Shown: positions 1-11,693 of the stretch, piece by piece
Layout: each line of letters starts with the position of its first letter
Position numbering within the stretch: the first letter of the stretch is position 1
Assembly: GCA_950295325.1 (NCBI GenBank)
Contig: OX485806.1
Span: 33,044,001-33,108,000 of the forward strand
Length of the DNA: 64,000 nucleotides
From: Polytrichum commune
Taxonomy: Eukaryota; Streptophyta; Polytrichopsida; Polytrichales; Polytrichaceae
Direction of reading: 5' to 3'
The notes under the pieces: model-generated
The model's input: only the letters and a program-made list of their open reading frames with translations
Database searches by the model: none
Told to the model about the DNA's origin: nothing
Made by a program: the position numbers and the translations under genes

Positions 1-1043
1 TTGAGTTACTTTGGACCAATGGGTGATTAGAAGCCATGTGATGAGGATAAGATTAAACTTTGTCTCTCGCATGGATAGGGAGAGGTGGTGAAGGAAAGAT
101 GTTATGTGATTATTGTGGGGAGAGAAGTTGTTGAGAGAGAGAGAAGTGGATTCCAAGCTCACGGTGTGAGTTGTTTTGAGAAGATTATGAAATAAAATAC
201 GAGGGATTTGTGATTCATGAGAGATCTCACTTGTTGTTTTGGAAGTTAGCAATCAAGATTTGTGCTTGTTTGAGTGGAGGGAAGTCTGTTGGTTCTTAAA
301 AGAAGAGTTGAGACTTCGACCGACCATAGAAGACGGACAAATTGAAGAATTGAAGGCTTCAAGACTCGAATGTGTGGTTGCTTGTGGCACGTTGTCTTTT
401 TCTTGTGTGTGTGATTCCAAGCCGGTTTTGGAGGCTAGTTGCATTTCATTTCTGCATCGTAATTTGTTTCTTGTGTGACAACGAAGTGGGATTAATGGCC
501 CACAAGGTTGTTTGTGACAACGAAGTGGGATTGATCACCCACAAGGTTGTTTTCTGTCGTTCCCACTGGTGAGGCGCGATTGCTGGTCACCGTGGGTTTG
601 AAAGTTTAGGAGCCAATCTTTCGGACGTAAGCTCGTGTTCTGACGTCCCGTTTTACCCGTCCGAAGCCCGTGGTTTCTTATCACACTACCCTTACCCTTT
701 ACCCATATAGAGCCGCAACAGGATAGGTAGACGGGAAAGAGGTTGAAGATTAGAAGAAATTGAAGAAATTGAAGACTAGAAGACTCGATTGAAGACAAGA
801 AGATTCGACGGGTCCGATAAAATCTAGTTGCAGCCAAAAGCCCAGTGCTTTCCTAAGGCGGAACCCTCTCTACCCGACAGCATCTGTTAGCAGGAGCGTT
901 TGTTAGGCAGGGCTTATGTTTTTATTGTTGCGGTTTAGGAAATGTGGACTACTTTCTGGAGTTTAGGTAGGGTTTTGCGTTTTGGAGCCTCACTCATCGA
1001 ACTAATCACTCCATCTCAAATTTGTCGCGGGTTGGGGTTTAGG
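1..1043. other. Upstream stretch with no recognised gene
   Basis: I recognise no gene here. A 79-codon open stretch at 239-478 resembles no family I know. The first 250 bases are purine-rich with many GAGAGA runs, as in plant leaders, but I found no LTR boundary or primer-binding site. The only clear structure is the 39-bp tandem duplication listed next. Confidence 0.5.
474..551. repeat. 39-bp tandem duplication, two copies
   Basis: Two adjacent copies (474-512 and 513-551) both begin TGTGACAACGAAGTGGGATT and end CCCACAAGGTTGTT. They differ at only a few positions in the middle. No function is evident. Confidence 0.9.
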
Positions 1044-1222
1044 GTGTGATCGCAAACTCTCAAATGTTGCCGAACTCAATATGTAGCATGTTAGGGTTTA
1101 GCCTGTGTGATCGCAAACTCAAACCCTTAACCCTTTAGCATTGCATTAGTGATTGCACACTCAAGCAGGTTGATCGCAAACTCAAGCAGGTTTTGGTCTT
1201 TTGGGGGGTTTAGGGTTTAGGG
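1044..1222 (+). promoter_or_regulatory. Leader of the plus-strand gene, with repeated motif and telomere-like boxes
   Basis: The motif TGATCGCAAACTC occurs three times (about 1047, 1108 and 1171), interleaved with TTTAGGG or CCCTAA boxes. Two adjacent TTTAGGG units end directly at the ATG at 1223. Telomere-like boxes are common in plant promoters and 5' leaders, so this may be the proximal promoter or 5' UTR. No convincing TATA box was identified. Confidence 0.45.
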
Positions 1223-3980
1223 ATGGGGAAGAAAGAAAAAAAACAAGATGTTGATCCTGATGAGGATGAGCCTCTCACTATGGACGATGTAGATGATAAG
1301 ATTTCAACGCTACGTAGAGGTGCACCTCCTCCTACACTGTCTTTTGAGGACTTCAGGGATAGTTATGGGTTGAATGGGACAGGTATCAATCCTCATAAAT
1401 CTAGGGACACTACAGAGATCCTCCAGAGTGATCTCACTGCCGTGTTTGGGCCACAGAGAGCAAAGTTAGGGTTTTGGTTTGGGGATGTAAAGGATACAAA
1501 GGTCAAGTCTGCCATAGCTAGACTGTACCCTATAGTCTACCAGAAACCCTCTCTAATCAAAACTAAGCTCATAGGTAAAGAATTTGCAATTGGTATTGTC
1601 ACTGATGTAGTGAAGGGTTTAAATGTTGACTGGGCATCTTTTGCCCACATAACTAATCGAAACCAACGTAGCGCATGGCAAAAAAAAATGAAGGCCGCCT
1701 TGGAGCTGAAAGCTTCACTCACTGACAGGAATTTCAGTGAGGTTCTTGAGGAAGAGGATATGGATACCCTGATGCAGGGTGATGTGGTTGTGAAAGGGGA
1801 GCCTGGCGAGCTGCCATGCGGAGGGGTGGGTTCAGGTTTTGGTGGACAGAGCTCGTCATGGATCGAGAGAAAAAAAACGGGAGAGCCATGACCTTCAACG
1901 CTTGGTTGAGGCAAAGCTGCAGGCTATGAAGATTGACATTCAATCTGCTGTGAAGGAGGTTCAGCGGCTAGACTCTAAGGTGGAGGGCGTCTGGATAATG
2001 CTGCTCTCCATGGACGCGACGTGCAAGGAGTACAAAAGGAAGGTTGAGGAATGTTCGGAGCTGCAAGAGTTGCCGATGATGAAGATGACCCTTGACTTCT
2101 ACGAGGCTACTCTGAAGAAGACCGAGGGTGAGTACAAGGCCATTGTTGCTGACCAGGGCCTCCAATCTACTCTGCATGAGAAGTTGGTGCGGAGGGAGGC
2201 ATTCCTCGTAAGTCAGCAATCCTTGTTGGCCAAGCAATTATCCAATTTGCGAAGTGGACGGCCTGGTTTGGCTTTGCACCCCCACCCCATGTGCAACTCA
2301 CTTGAGATTGAGCTTGCAGATAGTGATTCTATAAAATTAACAAATTGTGTTTTGTGTGATTGCCCATTTGCTTGCAATGACATTCTAGTGTGTAGCTGTC
2401 GGCATGTCTACCACCCATGGTGTGTTGTGTCGTGGTTTAGTACATCAGTTAAATGTGTAGAAAAATCTTGTACAGTAGTTCACCCAGACTAGTTCAAAAG
2501 TTTTGGCTTTGGGGAACTTCCAATTAGTCTTGAAGAGAAGGCTGATGCCCTGGATTGCGACCTCCAAAGAAAGCTGGCTCTTGTATAAAGATTTGCTGCT
2601 GCCAAGCGTATTGGTGCAGACATTGGTATGCCCCATCCACTTGAGCATGTTGTTTTTGTTTGTCATTTGATGTACACAATGTCAAGTTTGGGTTTAGGGT
2701 CTGATATGTAATGTATGTTCATATACTTGTAGTACACAGGCTATGGGACTTGTAGTATATTGAAGTGTTTATAAGGCTTTAACATAGTACACTAGTTACA
2801 CTTTCATTTAGTACACTTAGTACATTTTTAATGTACTACTGTGTCTATTAACATACAGATCAATAGTAGTTTGCCAGTATGCTTTGGGTTCTCAAAAGTA
2901 TTTACACATACTCTATATACGTGTTACACTCAGAAAATATTGTTAGACTATGTTATTACACCATTCACTGCCATCTTGTAGTGTTTTATAGACTTGGTGG
3001 AGTATATAAGTGTACATGTAGTCCCTAATTAGAGGTACATCCACCCACTCTCTATATTTACATGTACTTGGAAGTGTAATATGGTATTTTTCTGATTCTG
3101 GTCAAGTGGTGTTTTGTTGGTGAATTTTTTCGGGTATTTTGTTTGGCAGGGTCCTCTCAACAGCCACCCCTTGGTCAGGCCTCAGTGTGCACAGGGACGT
3201 ACAGCTTGGGAGAGACTAGTCAAGCATAGGCTCCACCAAGTAGGTCAAAGGGTTCGGAAACGCCGCCCTCTCGAGTTACATCTACCAAACTTGGAGTAAC
3301 TACGCCTCCAAAGTCGCCTTCGAAGTCGTTATTCACGAATTTGGTTCTAGGGATTAACAAGACACCAGCTGCTCCGCTTGTAACAACTGGAGCGACCCCT
3401 TCAGAGGTGATTCACCTCTGATCCTTATCTTACTTGCAATTACCAACATGCATGGATTTATGTAGTATAAGTTGTCCACTACACATTGTTGATAAAAGGA
3501 TGGGGTTTATGGTATGTGCAGGTTGTTCGCGATACAACTGTGAGCAGCCCGGGTTTAAACCAAGAACACGGATCTCAGGATTCAAGTGCTCACGATGAGC
3601 CCGAGCAAGACGAGGTCAATGACAGTGCTTTGGGGAAGGATCCAGAAATTGAACGTCCAGCTGACACCCAGCAAGCTGAACTGTCCAAGGATGATGAGGT
3701 GGCCAAATTGAAGGCCACAATTGCTGAGCTCACCAATCAACAAATGAGTAAGGGAGTAGTACGTAGACCACCAACATTTGAGGAAGAGCATCCTAAGACC
3801 ATAGTAGCCTCACTGAAGAATAGGAGTGTACCGAATGTTGACAATAGTGGCAACCCTACCTCTAGAACCACAAGGAACAAAACAAAATTTGAGAAGGTTA
3901 GGACCCGAGCAGATGGGCCTTCGGAAACGTTGGAGGTCATGGGAAGTGGGTCGAAGAAAACAAAGAAGAAGAAGAAGTAG
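1223..3980 (+). pseudogene. Broken three-exon gene: coiled-coil / RING-like zinc finger / Lys-rich tail protein, probable transposon partner gene
   Basis: I do not recognise the family. Three exons can be read: 1223-2625, 3150-3406 and 3522-3980, joined by GT-AG introns 2626-3149 and 3407-3521 that keep the frame. The product would be about 705 residues. It has an acidic N-terminus, a charged, probably coiled-coil region (about 222-349), and a Cys/His cluster (about 375-415) with CVLC, then CSCRHVYHPWC, then two more Cys, resembling a RING or other cross-brace zinc finger. A Ser/Pro/Thr-rich linker and a Lys-rich C-terminus follow. The reading frame is broken: the A8 run at 1870-1877 needs one base fewer, and in-frame stops lie at 2490 (TAG), 2586 (TAA) and 3227 (TAG). 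Similar protein sequence continues past every break, which supports one decayed gene. It converges on the transposase-like gene at 5013-8424. Confidence 0.7.
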
Positions 3981-4389
3981 AATATCATGTATTCCAAAGT
4001 TTTGATATGATCTGTTTGAATTTGACAGACTTAATATTGAAGCTGTCTTTTTGGATTTCAGCAGTTCAAATGATTTAGATTACCTCATTTCAGTATCACC
4101 CTAACTGAACAAACTTTAATTAAATTACTTGGGTTGCTAGCTAACCAAGTGCTAATTTGTTTACTTTGTTACTTATAGTTAATTATTTTCTGCATGAGCT
4201 GCTAGTAACCCACAGTTACCTCTAACTCTTAGCCCATGAGTTGACCACAAGTATTCCCATGAGTTGAAACAAGGTGCCATTTGATGTGGCTAGATTATCT
4301 GCTTCTCAAATACAAATGGCCCTTGCACTTAACCTAATACATTAACATTATTGCCTGTCATAAAGAAGTGCAATCCAGAGCAAAAGGTT
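3981..4389. other. Spacer after the plus-strand gene
   Basis: This is AT-rich non-coding DNA with no ORF. It probably contains the 3' UTR of the gene ending at 3980. No clear polyadenylation signal was assigned. Confidence 0.5.
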
Positions 4390-4718
4390 TAAGGTAGAGG
4401 GACCAGTAGTCGCCCAGGTCCAGGCAATAGTCTTCCGTACATGTATGCAAAACTTGAGTGCTTCTGATTGGTGCAGAAACGTTCTCATTTCAAAATTCAA
4501 GTGCTCATGTTAACCAAGACTCTGATAGGTTAGTGGCCCCCCTAGGACTGAACACTCAGAAAATTAATAGGCCATTATAAACTTACTCATAAAATTTTAT
4601 TTTTTTTGGAATGGCTTTGCACTAGCTTTGCAATCCATCCAAAAATTATAAATTTTTTCCACCACTGTCCCAAGTGGGCAAATATGAAAAGTGGGCGACT
4701 ACTGGTCCCTCTACCTTA
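4390..4718. mobile_element. MITE with 27-bp perfect terminal inverted repeats
   Basis: Bases 4390-4416 (starting TAAGGTAGAGGGACC) are exactly the reverse complement of 4692-4718. The interior is AT-rich and non-coding, and the whole is 329 bp, typical of a MITE. If the ends are GGTAGAGGG/CCCTCTACC, the flanks are TAA and TTA, so a TNA-type target is possible but not proven. It lies between the 3' ends of two convergent genes, so it is either a later insertion or part of the larger element. Confidence 0.8.
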
Positions 4719-5012
4719 CACAACCCAATAGGTGAACCTGCACCCACACTAAACACGTCACACATCACACATTCACTAACATAGTAGTATAATCCAAACA
4801 CAGATTCTCCACAAGGCATTTCAGAGAAAAAGATTCACAGCAAAAGACGACCCAAGACATGGTCCAAGCATGAATTCCCCACAAAAAATCAGATGCGATT
4901 GCTTGGCACAAAACATTACCCTTGCACTTAACCTACCAAAGTAACATCATCATCTGTCTCAAATGCACACAAAATATAACGAAGGGGGAAGTTTAAAAAC
5001 TCCCCCATAATA

Positions 5013-8000
5013 TTATAGAGCCTCTAGGCTTGTAGTGATTACATCAATTGTCTCACTTAACAATTGGTAAACGGGCTCATCACCCTTTATTCTATGGGCA
5101 GCTGGGACCATCTGAAATCTGCATGCAAGCACTAATGATGCATCGATATAAGCTACTCTAGAATTCCTCAAGTACACGTAGGAATTAGGGCTATTCCCCC
5201 ATTTCTGATAGTAGGTTCCTGCAATGACATATTCGCCAACCTCAAACTGCCCACCCCAAATACATGTAAACTTCTCGCGTACAATCTGTTTTTTCCTCTG
5301 GCATTGTAGAATGTAGAAGTCCACCCCTTCTGCATTACCTTCAATCGCTGGGACCGCAAAATTATCGCCAACGTCGACCAAGTCCCCTAGTGTCTCGTCT
5401 GTGACATAATCCCATGGCTCGTCATCTCCATCTTCAGCCTGCGCTGAAATCATCCGCTCCCTTACAAATGATACATCAGTTGGAACTAGTTTAATAACTC
5501 TCCAAGGCTGGACATGGGCCGTCTTCTCGCAAGCTGCCCAATCACCTTCCATGCATGGGACACAAAAGCAAGACAAATGCCTTACCATTAGCAAGGTAGG
5601 ATCCGATATAGACACTCCTTGAATTGAGTGCAATTTTCTAGAACCGACGATGGTGTCACACCCGTGAAGGTGCCGACGATCTACATCATCTGGCTGAATA
5701 AGGTGAAAGTACCTATAAGACACCCTTTTGTTTCCACCCAACGAACCTTCCACGATGCCCTCCATAGTCTCCGTCAAGAAGTCAACCGCATCTTTTGCAT
5801 CTTGTAGCTTCCGCCAGGGGTTGTGTAGTTGCTCAGTACGCAAAGCTCGCTTCACAACAACACCTGCTCCATCCCACTCGCCTTTCCCATGGCCTGTACC
5901 AAAAAAATTCCAAGACATAACACACCCACCAGTAAGACCCGGATATCAGCTAACAAAATACATGGGCCTTGAACCTTTAAATTGCCCGGCACAACCATCA
6001 CTCCAAACCCAATGACGAGCCACATTGACACCTTGACCCTTCAACCACTCCCAGTGCAGCAAGAAGCAATGTTGTACAAATAAGGTGTCATGTGTCTTAT
6101 CATCTGACACATAGAAGTGATTCTCCTTCACAATGGTATTAGTCAATGCATCCATTTGGTATGTTATGTGAACAAGAATTGTAATCTGGGACGAATGCCA
6201 ATGCATGGACTGAATCTCATTTTGGATTTCAAACGAATAGTTTTCGGCAAAATCAACATGGGAGAGGATAGCATCAACAGGTAACTCTTTCATACTAACC
6301 CTACATTGGACATCTTGCCACCTTGCAACAAAGTTGTGACTAACAAACTCCTGCAACTTTGGCTTCAAATATTCAAAAAAATCAACACAGGAGGTTTCCA
6401 TGAAGACTTCTCTGATTCGTTTTCTGGGTTCCCCATCATCGTTAACTCCAACCACTTCGTAGCTGAAACACCGCCACTTCATATTGAGCGCTGGAGTTGA
6501 TACCTCCAGAGGGCACATCAGAAGAGTATGTGCACCGCAATTGGGACATGAACCCATCAAACAGTCAATTTTATGGAACTCCTCTGATTCCCCTTTTGGA
6601 CATACAATCTACTCCCAGAATTTAGTAACTCCCTCACATTTGGTCCAATGCGCACAACAAGTGTCAACAGATAAGTTGTAACACACTTGACATGAACAAG
6701 TACAAGAAATGGTAGAGTGTACCCCCTTCACAGCATCCCTCATTGTGTTGACTGCCTCCCGTAGCATGTCTATCTCAACATGGTACTTGCAGCAACATAC
6801 ATTTCGGTCTTTACACTTTTTGACAAAAAAATGGCTTCAGGCACTCGAACGCACGCATGGAAATTGTAGCTTCTGGGTGAGACTGAACAAAATGCTCATA
6901 GAATGAAGCCTGCACAATATATTTGTGTCACTGGTACTCTACATATGTACTGCCACATACTACAGATGGAGTACTGGCAAGGGATATATGGGAAAAAATA
7001 TAGAACCCAAAAGTAGTCCAAGGACTTTTGAGGAGTACACATTACAAAGCCAATGTATATAGTGTATACTTAGAGATTTCAAAAGTATATTGTAGTAATC
7101 TTACAATGCAACTATGTATTAGTAATTCATACTCAAAGTACTTCAGGCAAGGACTACTGAAGATACTGACATATACTAATGTATACTAAGATGATGCTGA
7201 CAAATACTAATTTATACTTAGACGAGGCTGACATATACTAACGTATACCAAGATGAGGCTAATTTATACTAGTGTATACTAAGATGTGGCTGACATATAC
7301 TAATGTATACTAAGATGAGGTATACCCAACATATATGAGATATGTCTAAACACCAGAATTAGAGTACTATGAAGGTAGTTCTCGTACAATATTGAGTGTG
7401 ACAAGGTTTTAGCAATACCTCCTATCAAACAATATGTACAAACAATATGTAGGCCAAAGTAAACAGGAGCCCTAAAAAACGATTAGTTCTGTGTACATGT
7501 ACGTTTGAAACTATGTGTACTAACTGGAACAGGGCACAGCCTTACACCCCAACACGTTTTATTAAAACTGCTCAAAAATTTATGAGAGAACTCAAAACGC
7601 CAATTTGAAGAAAACTTCAGATACCATACCTGACTTTCCAATAGAAGGTGGGTAGCGTGAACATCATACACTTTGGGCCCCAACCTCTTTCTGGTAACAT
7701 CTTTCTTATTGGGACTCACACGAGTTTCTGAAGACCACCAAGCGATCACAAGATCCCTAGTCCCGCTGAGAACACCATCTCTCCTTCTCCTCTGAGGCAA
7801 TTTGAAAATGGAGGATCCATTTGATGCTAGTGTCCGCCGTCTATGAATGGCAGAGGAAATATTGCCGGGCCTTGTCCCCAACACTCTGGACAAGGCTCGG
7901 ACGCCAGGGACGTCGCTACTCACTGCGGCTTCTAGCAATGTCGTCTTCCTTACTAACTTCTCTGCGGAGGTTGGGTTCTTCAACAATTGTAACTCTTTCT

Positions 8001-8424
8001 TATAAGACTGAATAAATGAATGAGTAGCCTTCGCCTCCAATTCAGAGTTATAATACTCCGGCAAGTGTGGAGCAATGCTATTGCTCCTGAGAACGGATTC
8101 CAAAACAGCCTTTCGAAATAGCGGCCCATCACAGTCGCACTCCAACTCAGCTACAATGAGAGAACAAATCTTGGTAGATACTCTAAGGACATCACGACGA
8201 CCTGGGATCGCCAAATCCCCCCTCTCTCTCAATAACGCCAACTGATCTGACTTTTGTTTCAGAAGGCTCTTCCTTGCTCTACATTGACACTGGCGTTCTG
8301 CAGCATTCTCCCTTGCCAACAGAAGAGAAGCAGTAGGTTCAGCCCTTGACCCTAAGTTTGCTCTCTGGGCAGGTCCAGGCCGTTTAACACCCCGACGACG
8401 ATCTTGAGCTCTACAATTGCCCAT
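5013..8424 (-). pseudogene. Broken two-exon DDE-type transposase-like gene
   Basis: Exon 1 runs 8424-7630 (MGNCRAQ start) and exon 2 runs 6909-5013; the 720-nt GT-AG intron is phase 0. The product would be about 896 residues: a basic Arg-rich N-terminus, a Cys-rich stretch (CTCSCQVC and further CxxC pairs, 6600-6715), then a catalytic-like core. The core has HVDFAENY, WSDGCAGQFKG and GHGKGEWDGAG, giving a candidate triad D483, D568, E608 with spacing D84D39E. A second Cys cluster (SCFCVPC) follows. From memory, similar uncharacterised proteins occur in mosses and in aquatic animals; I cannot name the superfamily. Lesions: T7 run (6825-6831) with one base too many, TAG at 6609-6611 and TGA at 5946-5948. 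The frame is otherwise open. An upstream in-frame extension to about 8515 would need to pass a TAA. Confidence 0.75.
7165..7319. repeat. 31-bp intronic minisatellite, five units
   Basis: Five units start at 7165, 7196, 7227, 7258 and 7289, at exact 31-bp spacing. The consensus begins GCTGACATATACTAATGTAT. It lies inside the intron of the transposase-like gene, so it does not affect the coding frame. Units differ by point changes, so the array is not very recent. Confidence 0.9.
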
Positions 8425-8960
8425 CTTGCAAGCACGATGCCACACTGGATCCGCCGTTGTCGATTACAAAACCAGCAACCAGTAGACACATCGGTCGGCA
8501 AACCGCAAGTCCATCTCGAGCGGCACATGCATCAAAGTCTGAAAACCCTAACAAAGAACAACATCCCCATTGTAACTCCTGCATTCGGCCACCACCCGTC
8601 AACCCTAACGTCAAAACAGACCGCGGTCCCAGATGGAAACCCTTAGACCCACGCGGTATCCATTTTTAGCCGACTTGGCCTTAGCCTGGCAATAGCATTG
8701 CCAGGACTGCCAAGAATATAGCAGGATCGGTGATGCCACGCGGCCATCCACCATTGGCCGAATGACCTTGACAGAGTATGTTAAAGTACTATGGTAGTAT
8801 ATAAAGTATATGCACCCTGCCTGTTGGCATTTATTTTTAAGTTCGCATATCTGCAAGGAAAAAGCATTTGAGGCACGAAAATGCAGGAAGCCCACGTAGT
8901 GTTCTCCATGATGTGCACGGGCAGAAGTGTCTAAACCCAAAAAAGTTTTGATACCCTATG
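8425..8960 (-). promoter_or_regulatory. Region upstream of the transposase-like gene
   Basis: Read on the minus strand, this holds a CTTTATATAC box near 8800, a CCAAT at about 8750 and a TTAGGG-like motif in the probable leader. A hairpin with 9-bp arms (CCTGGCAAT/ATTGCCAGG, 3-base loop) lies at 8686-8706. These fit a promoter and 5' UTR, but none is decisive. I looked here for an end matching the 5' side of the partner gene and found none. Confidence 0.35.
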
Positions 8961-10797
8961 TTTTAAGCACATACAAAAAAAACCCCATTATCTTTCATTA
9001 ACCGGCGAGATGACTGCAAATGTAGGAATTTTTTTACAAAATATGATTCATAGATATATATTACACATGTCACAAAAGAGTCATAGAAAAATACAACCCT
9101 TAACCCACATAATGAAGTACTTTTGGCCCAAAAATATACTGTGTGACAGGAAACCACTGGTATATAAATATACTTACCACGGCCAAACCATGAGGAGTTT
9201 CTTGATAAAAACTAGATGAGTTATTGCTCATCTATATCTACAACCATATTATTACCTTTTATCCCTCAAAGAGATGCTACTTTGAAATCTACACCCAATT
9301 GAATGCAACATTCCTCTGAAAATGTACGTTGTGACAACATTTTTGTACTAGTGTAGCGTGCTTTCACCCATGTGTAAAACCATTTTACGGGCTATAGCCT
9401 AGCCAAATTAGGCAATTCTCAAATTTTGATGCTTTTCATCCGGCCATTAGCCACTGGAAGTCATCCAAAGTAGGAAGAAGAGACAATTGCCATTACAAGA
9501 CGGTTAGGGACTCCAACCGACTGCTCCTCTTCCTTGTTCTATGAGGAGGAGGTAGGTGAGGAGAAAGACATGCTATTTTTCAATCACAGAAATTAGACAT
9601 AGTCTCAGAACATTAGCAATAGACTGATAGAAACATCAACTCTCAAAGATTGAGGTTGATTGGCAATTAGGCAACCCCAAGTGAGATGCTTGTGGGCAAA
9701 GGAAAAGTCTTTTAGAGCCGAGTAATTCGGACTCTGGTAAATTTTGAACTTTGACATTGACAACTAGATTATGATTTCATTGCTATCATCTTAGTGAACT
9801 TGGAGTGCAAGTATTTGTTGTGTGTGTGTGTGTGTGTACAATTATCTTGAAGTGGAATGATTGTCTGGAAATGTAAGAGCAGGGATAGTCAAATGCAAGT
9901 TAGGCAAGTAGTCTGTCCCAGAATATGAATGGGAGTGAGCAAAGATTACAATGTTTAAGATGAGATGTAAGAGAGAGGTATAAGTCTTTGAAAGGAAAGT
10001 AAAGTCTTGGCAATAAGCAAGAGCGATTTTACCTTAGTCTGAGAGAGAGATAGGAAGGCGAGTCACTGCAAGAAGGCAATAGCCCATATGCAAGTTAACA
10101 AACATAAGTTGAGTAGCCGAAGCTTAAGAAATGTCAAAGAAAGAAAGGAGATGCTACTAAGAATTTTGAAGTAAAGGTAGATGTACAAAAGGCAGCTCTA
10201 AGGTTTAGAGAATTATTAGACAATAGTTATATTAGTGTCATCCATTTCACATTCATCCATGGTTGTCATATGGTAATAGCATGCAATGAATCCCTTGTCC
10301 ATTCTTGTTAGGGCTCGCATTTGGGTTCTAGGACAAGTCAGAGGCTCTTGGAGTGCTCATTGGCCCCTTGAGTTTTGCTCTTCAGATAGTGGCTTTGTTA
10401 TTGTGCTCTTGTCTTTGTTTGTTTGATACAATCATTGAGTTGCATGCTCTAAATGTAAATAATATTCAATGACTTTCTCACTAGAAAGTGAACATGGATT
10501 TGACATGTAATAAAGGCATAATTAGTCAATGATTTATATTTTGTGTATGTAGTGCAAGCATTTATCGCATTGAATTGAAAAGCTCCATATAAATACACGA
10601 GTCCATTTTCTAGCACCATGTTAGTATGTGTACCTTTTTTTTCTCTCTAAACTTCTCATTTATAGGGGCTTGAATTTCATAGTGACCCACACACATCATT
10701 TAAGTTTCCAATGAAAAATTTACCCCCAGGTCCACAATATTTACCATGATCGGTATGTAATTTGGGACAAGTGTCTTCAACTACTACACTTAATATT
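8961..10797. other. Intergenic, no gene seen
   Basis: AT-rich DNA with stop codons in all frames. A short (GT)n run lies near 9818-9838. No protein homology or well-bounded element was recognised. Confidence 0.55.
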
Positions 10798-11165
10798 GTA
10801 TTTAGTGTCATATGGTATTTTATGTCACTGCGTTAACTTTTCTAATGACTCCTTTTATAAGATTACAAGAGTTGTCATCCCACCTTACTTTTAGTTCATC
10901 CAAATGCCTATCATTGAATCAAAGTTTGGTACATTCTGCATTCTAACATTTTTGCAATGAAATATTGTCATGGGTGATTGAAATTTGGATGAAAATTCAC
11001 TTAGTAAGTGACAATAATTGCAACATTGTAAATGTGTAATGCCAAAACTTTTTTTTTTAGAGGAATGAGAAATTAATTTTGGCATATGTTTAGTGCTAGT
11101 GACACTATACGAGCAGTTTACAATTAATATTGACCAAGACAAATAGAATTGGTGACACTATATAC
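10798..11165. repeat. Dispersed repeat family F2, copy 1
   Basis: This copy shares its whole length with 24756-25112 and 38889-39220, all in the same orientation. Shared blocks include ATATTGTCATG, TGAAATTTGGAT and GACAATAATTGCAAC. The ends form an imperfect inverted pair around TATTTAGTGTCA, so it is probably a non-autonomous DNA element of about 330-370 bp. Confidence 0.7.
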
Positions 11166-11339
11166 ATTATTAAGTCTATTGCTCTTCATGAGTAGAAAGC
11201 ATAGTCCTTAGCAACATAATTCCAAACAACATGCTTGTAAAATTTGCACAACCAATCTATGAGGTGTCTAGATTGGAAATGACAAATTAACAAAGCAATT
11301 GTTCTAGAATCATGATGTTTGAGGCCATATTTTCTACTA

Positions 11340-11690
11340 CACTAAATAGTCATATTAGTGTGGGTGAATAATTAGCATGGAAATAATTAGTGTGGGCCAC
11401 ATTAATTTCTAGTCAAGGTGGAATTAACGTGGGTCCAAAACCCCGGGTCTTCCCCCAAGTCTTCATGAAGACCTCCGACCAACACATTAAATATTAGACA
11501 AGTAATACAAAATAAAATAATGATCCACATTAATTTTATAGAAAGAAAAAAATATTGTGGCCCACGTTGCTTTCCTACTAGAAATTTAGCGTGGGTGAGA
11601 AATTACTGTGACACACATTAATTCTCATTATGAAAATTAGCGTGGGCTCTAGAAAATTATTATGGCCAACAACAATAGGACTATCTAGTG
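11340..11690. mobile_element. CACTA-ended MITE, family F4, copy 1
   Basis: The ends are CACTAAATAGTC (11340) and the reverse complement of CACTAGATAGTC (ending 11690). The interior is AT-rich and non-coding with many GTGGGC/GCCCAC motifs. A diverged copy lies at 34372-34725 in reverse orientation. No matching 3-bp target duplication was found (CTA left, TAG right). Confidence 0.65.
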
Positions 11691-11693
11691 TAG

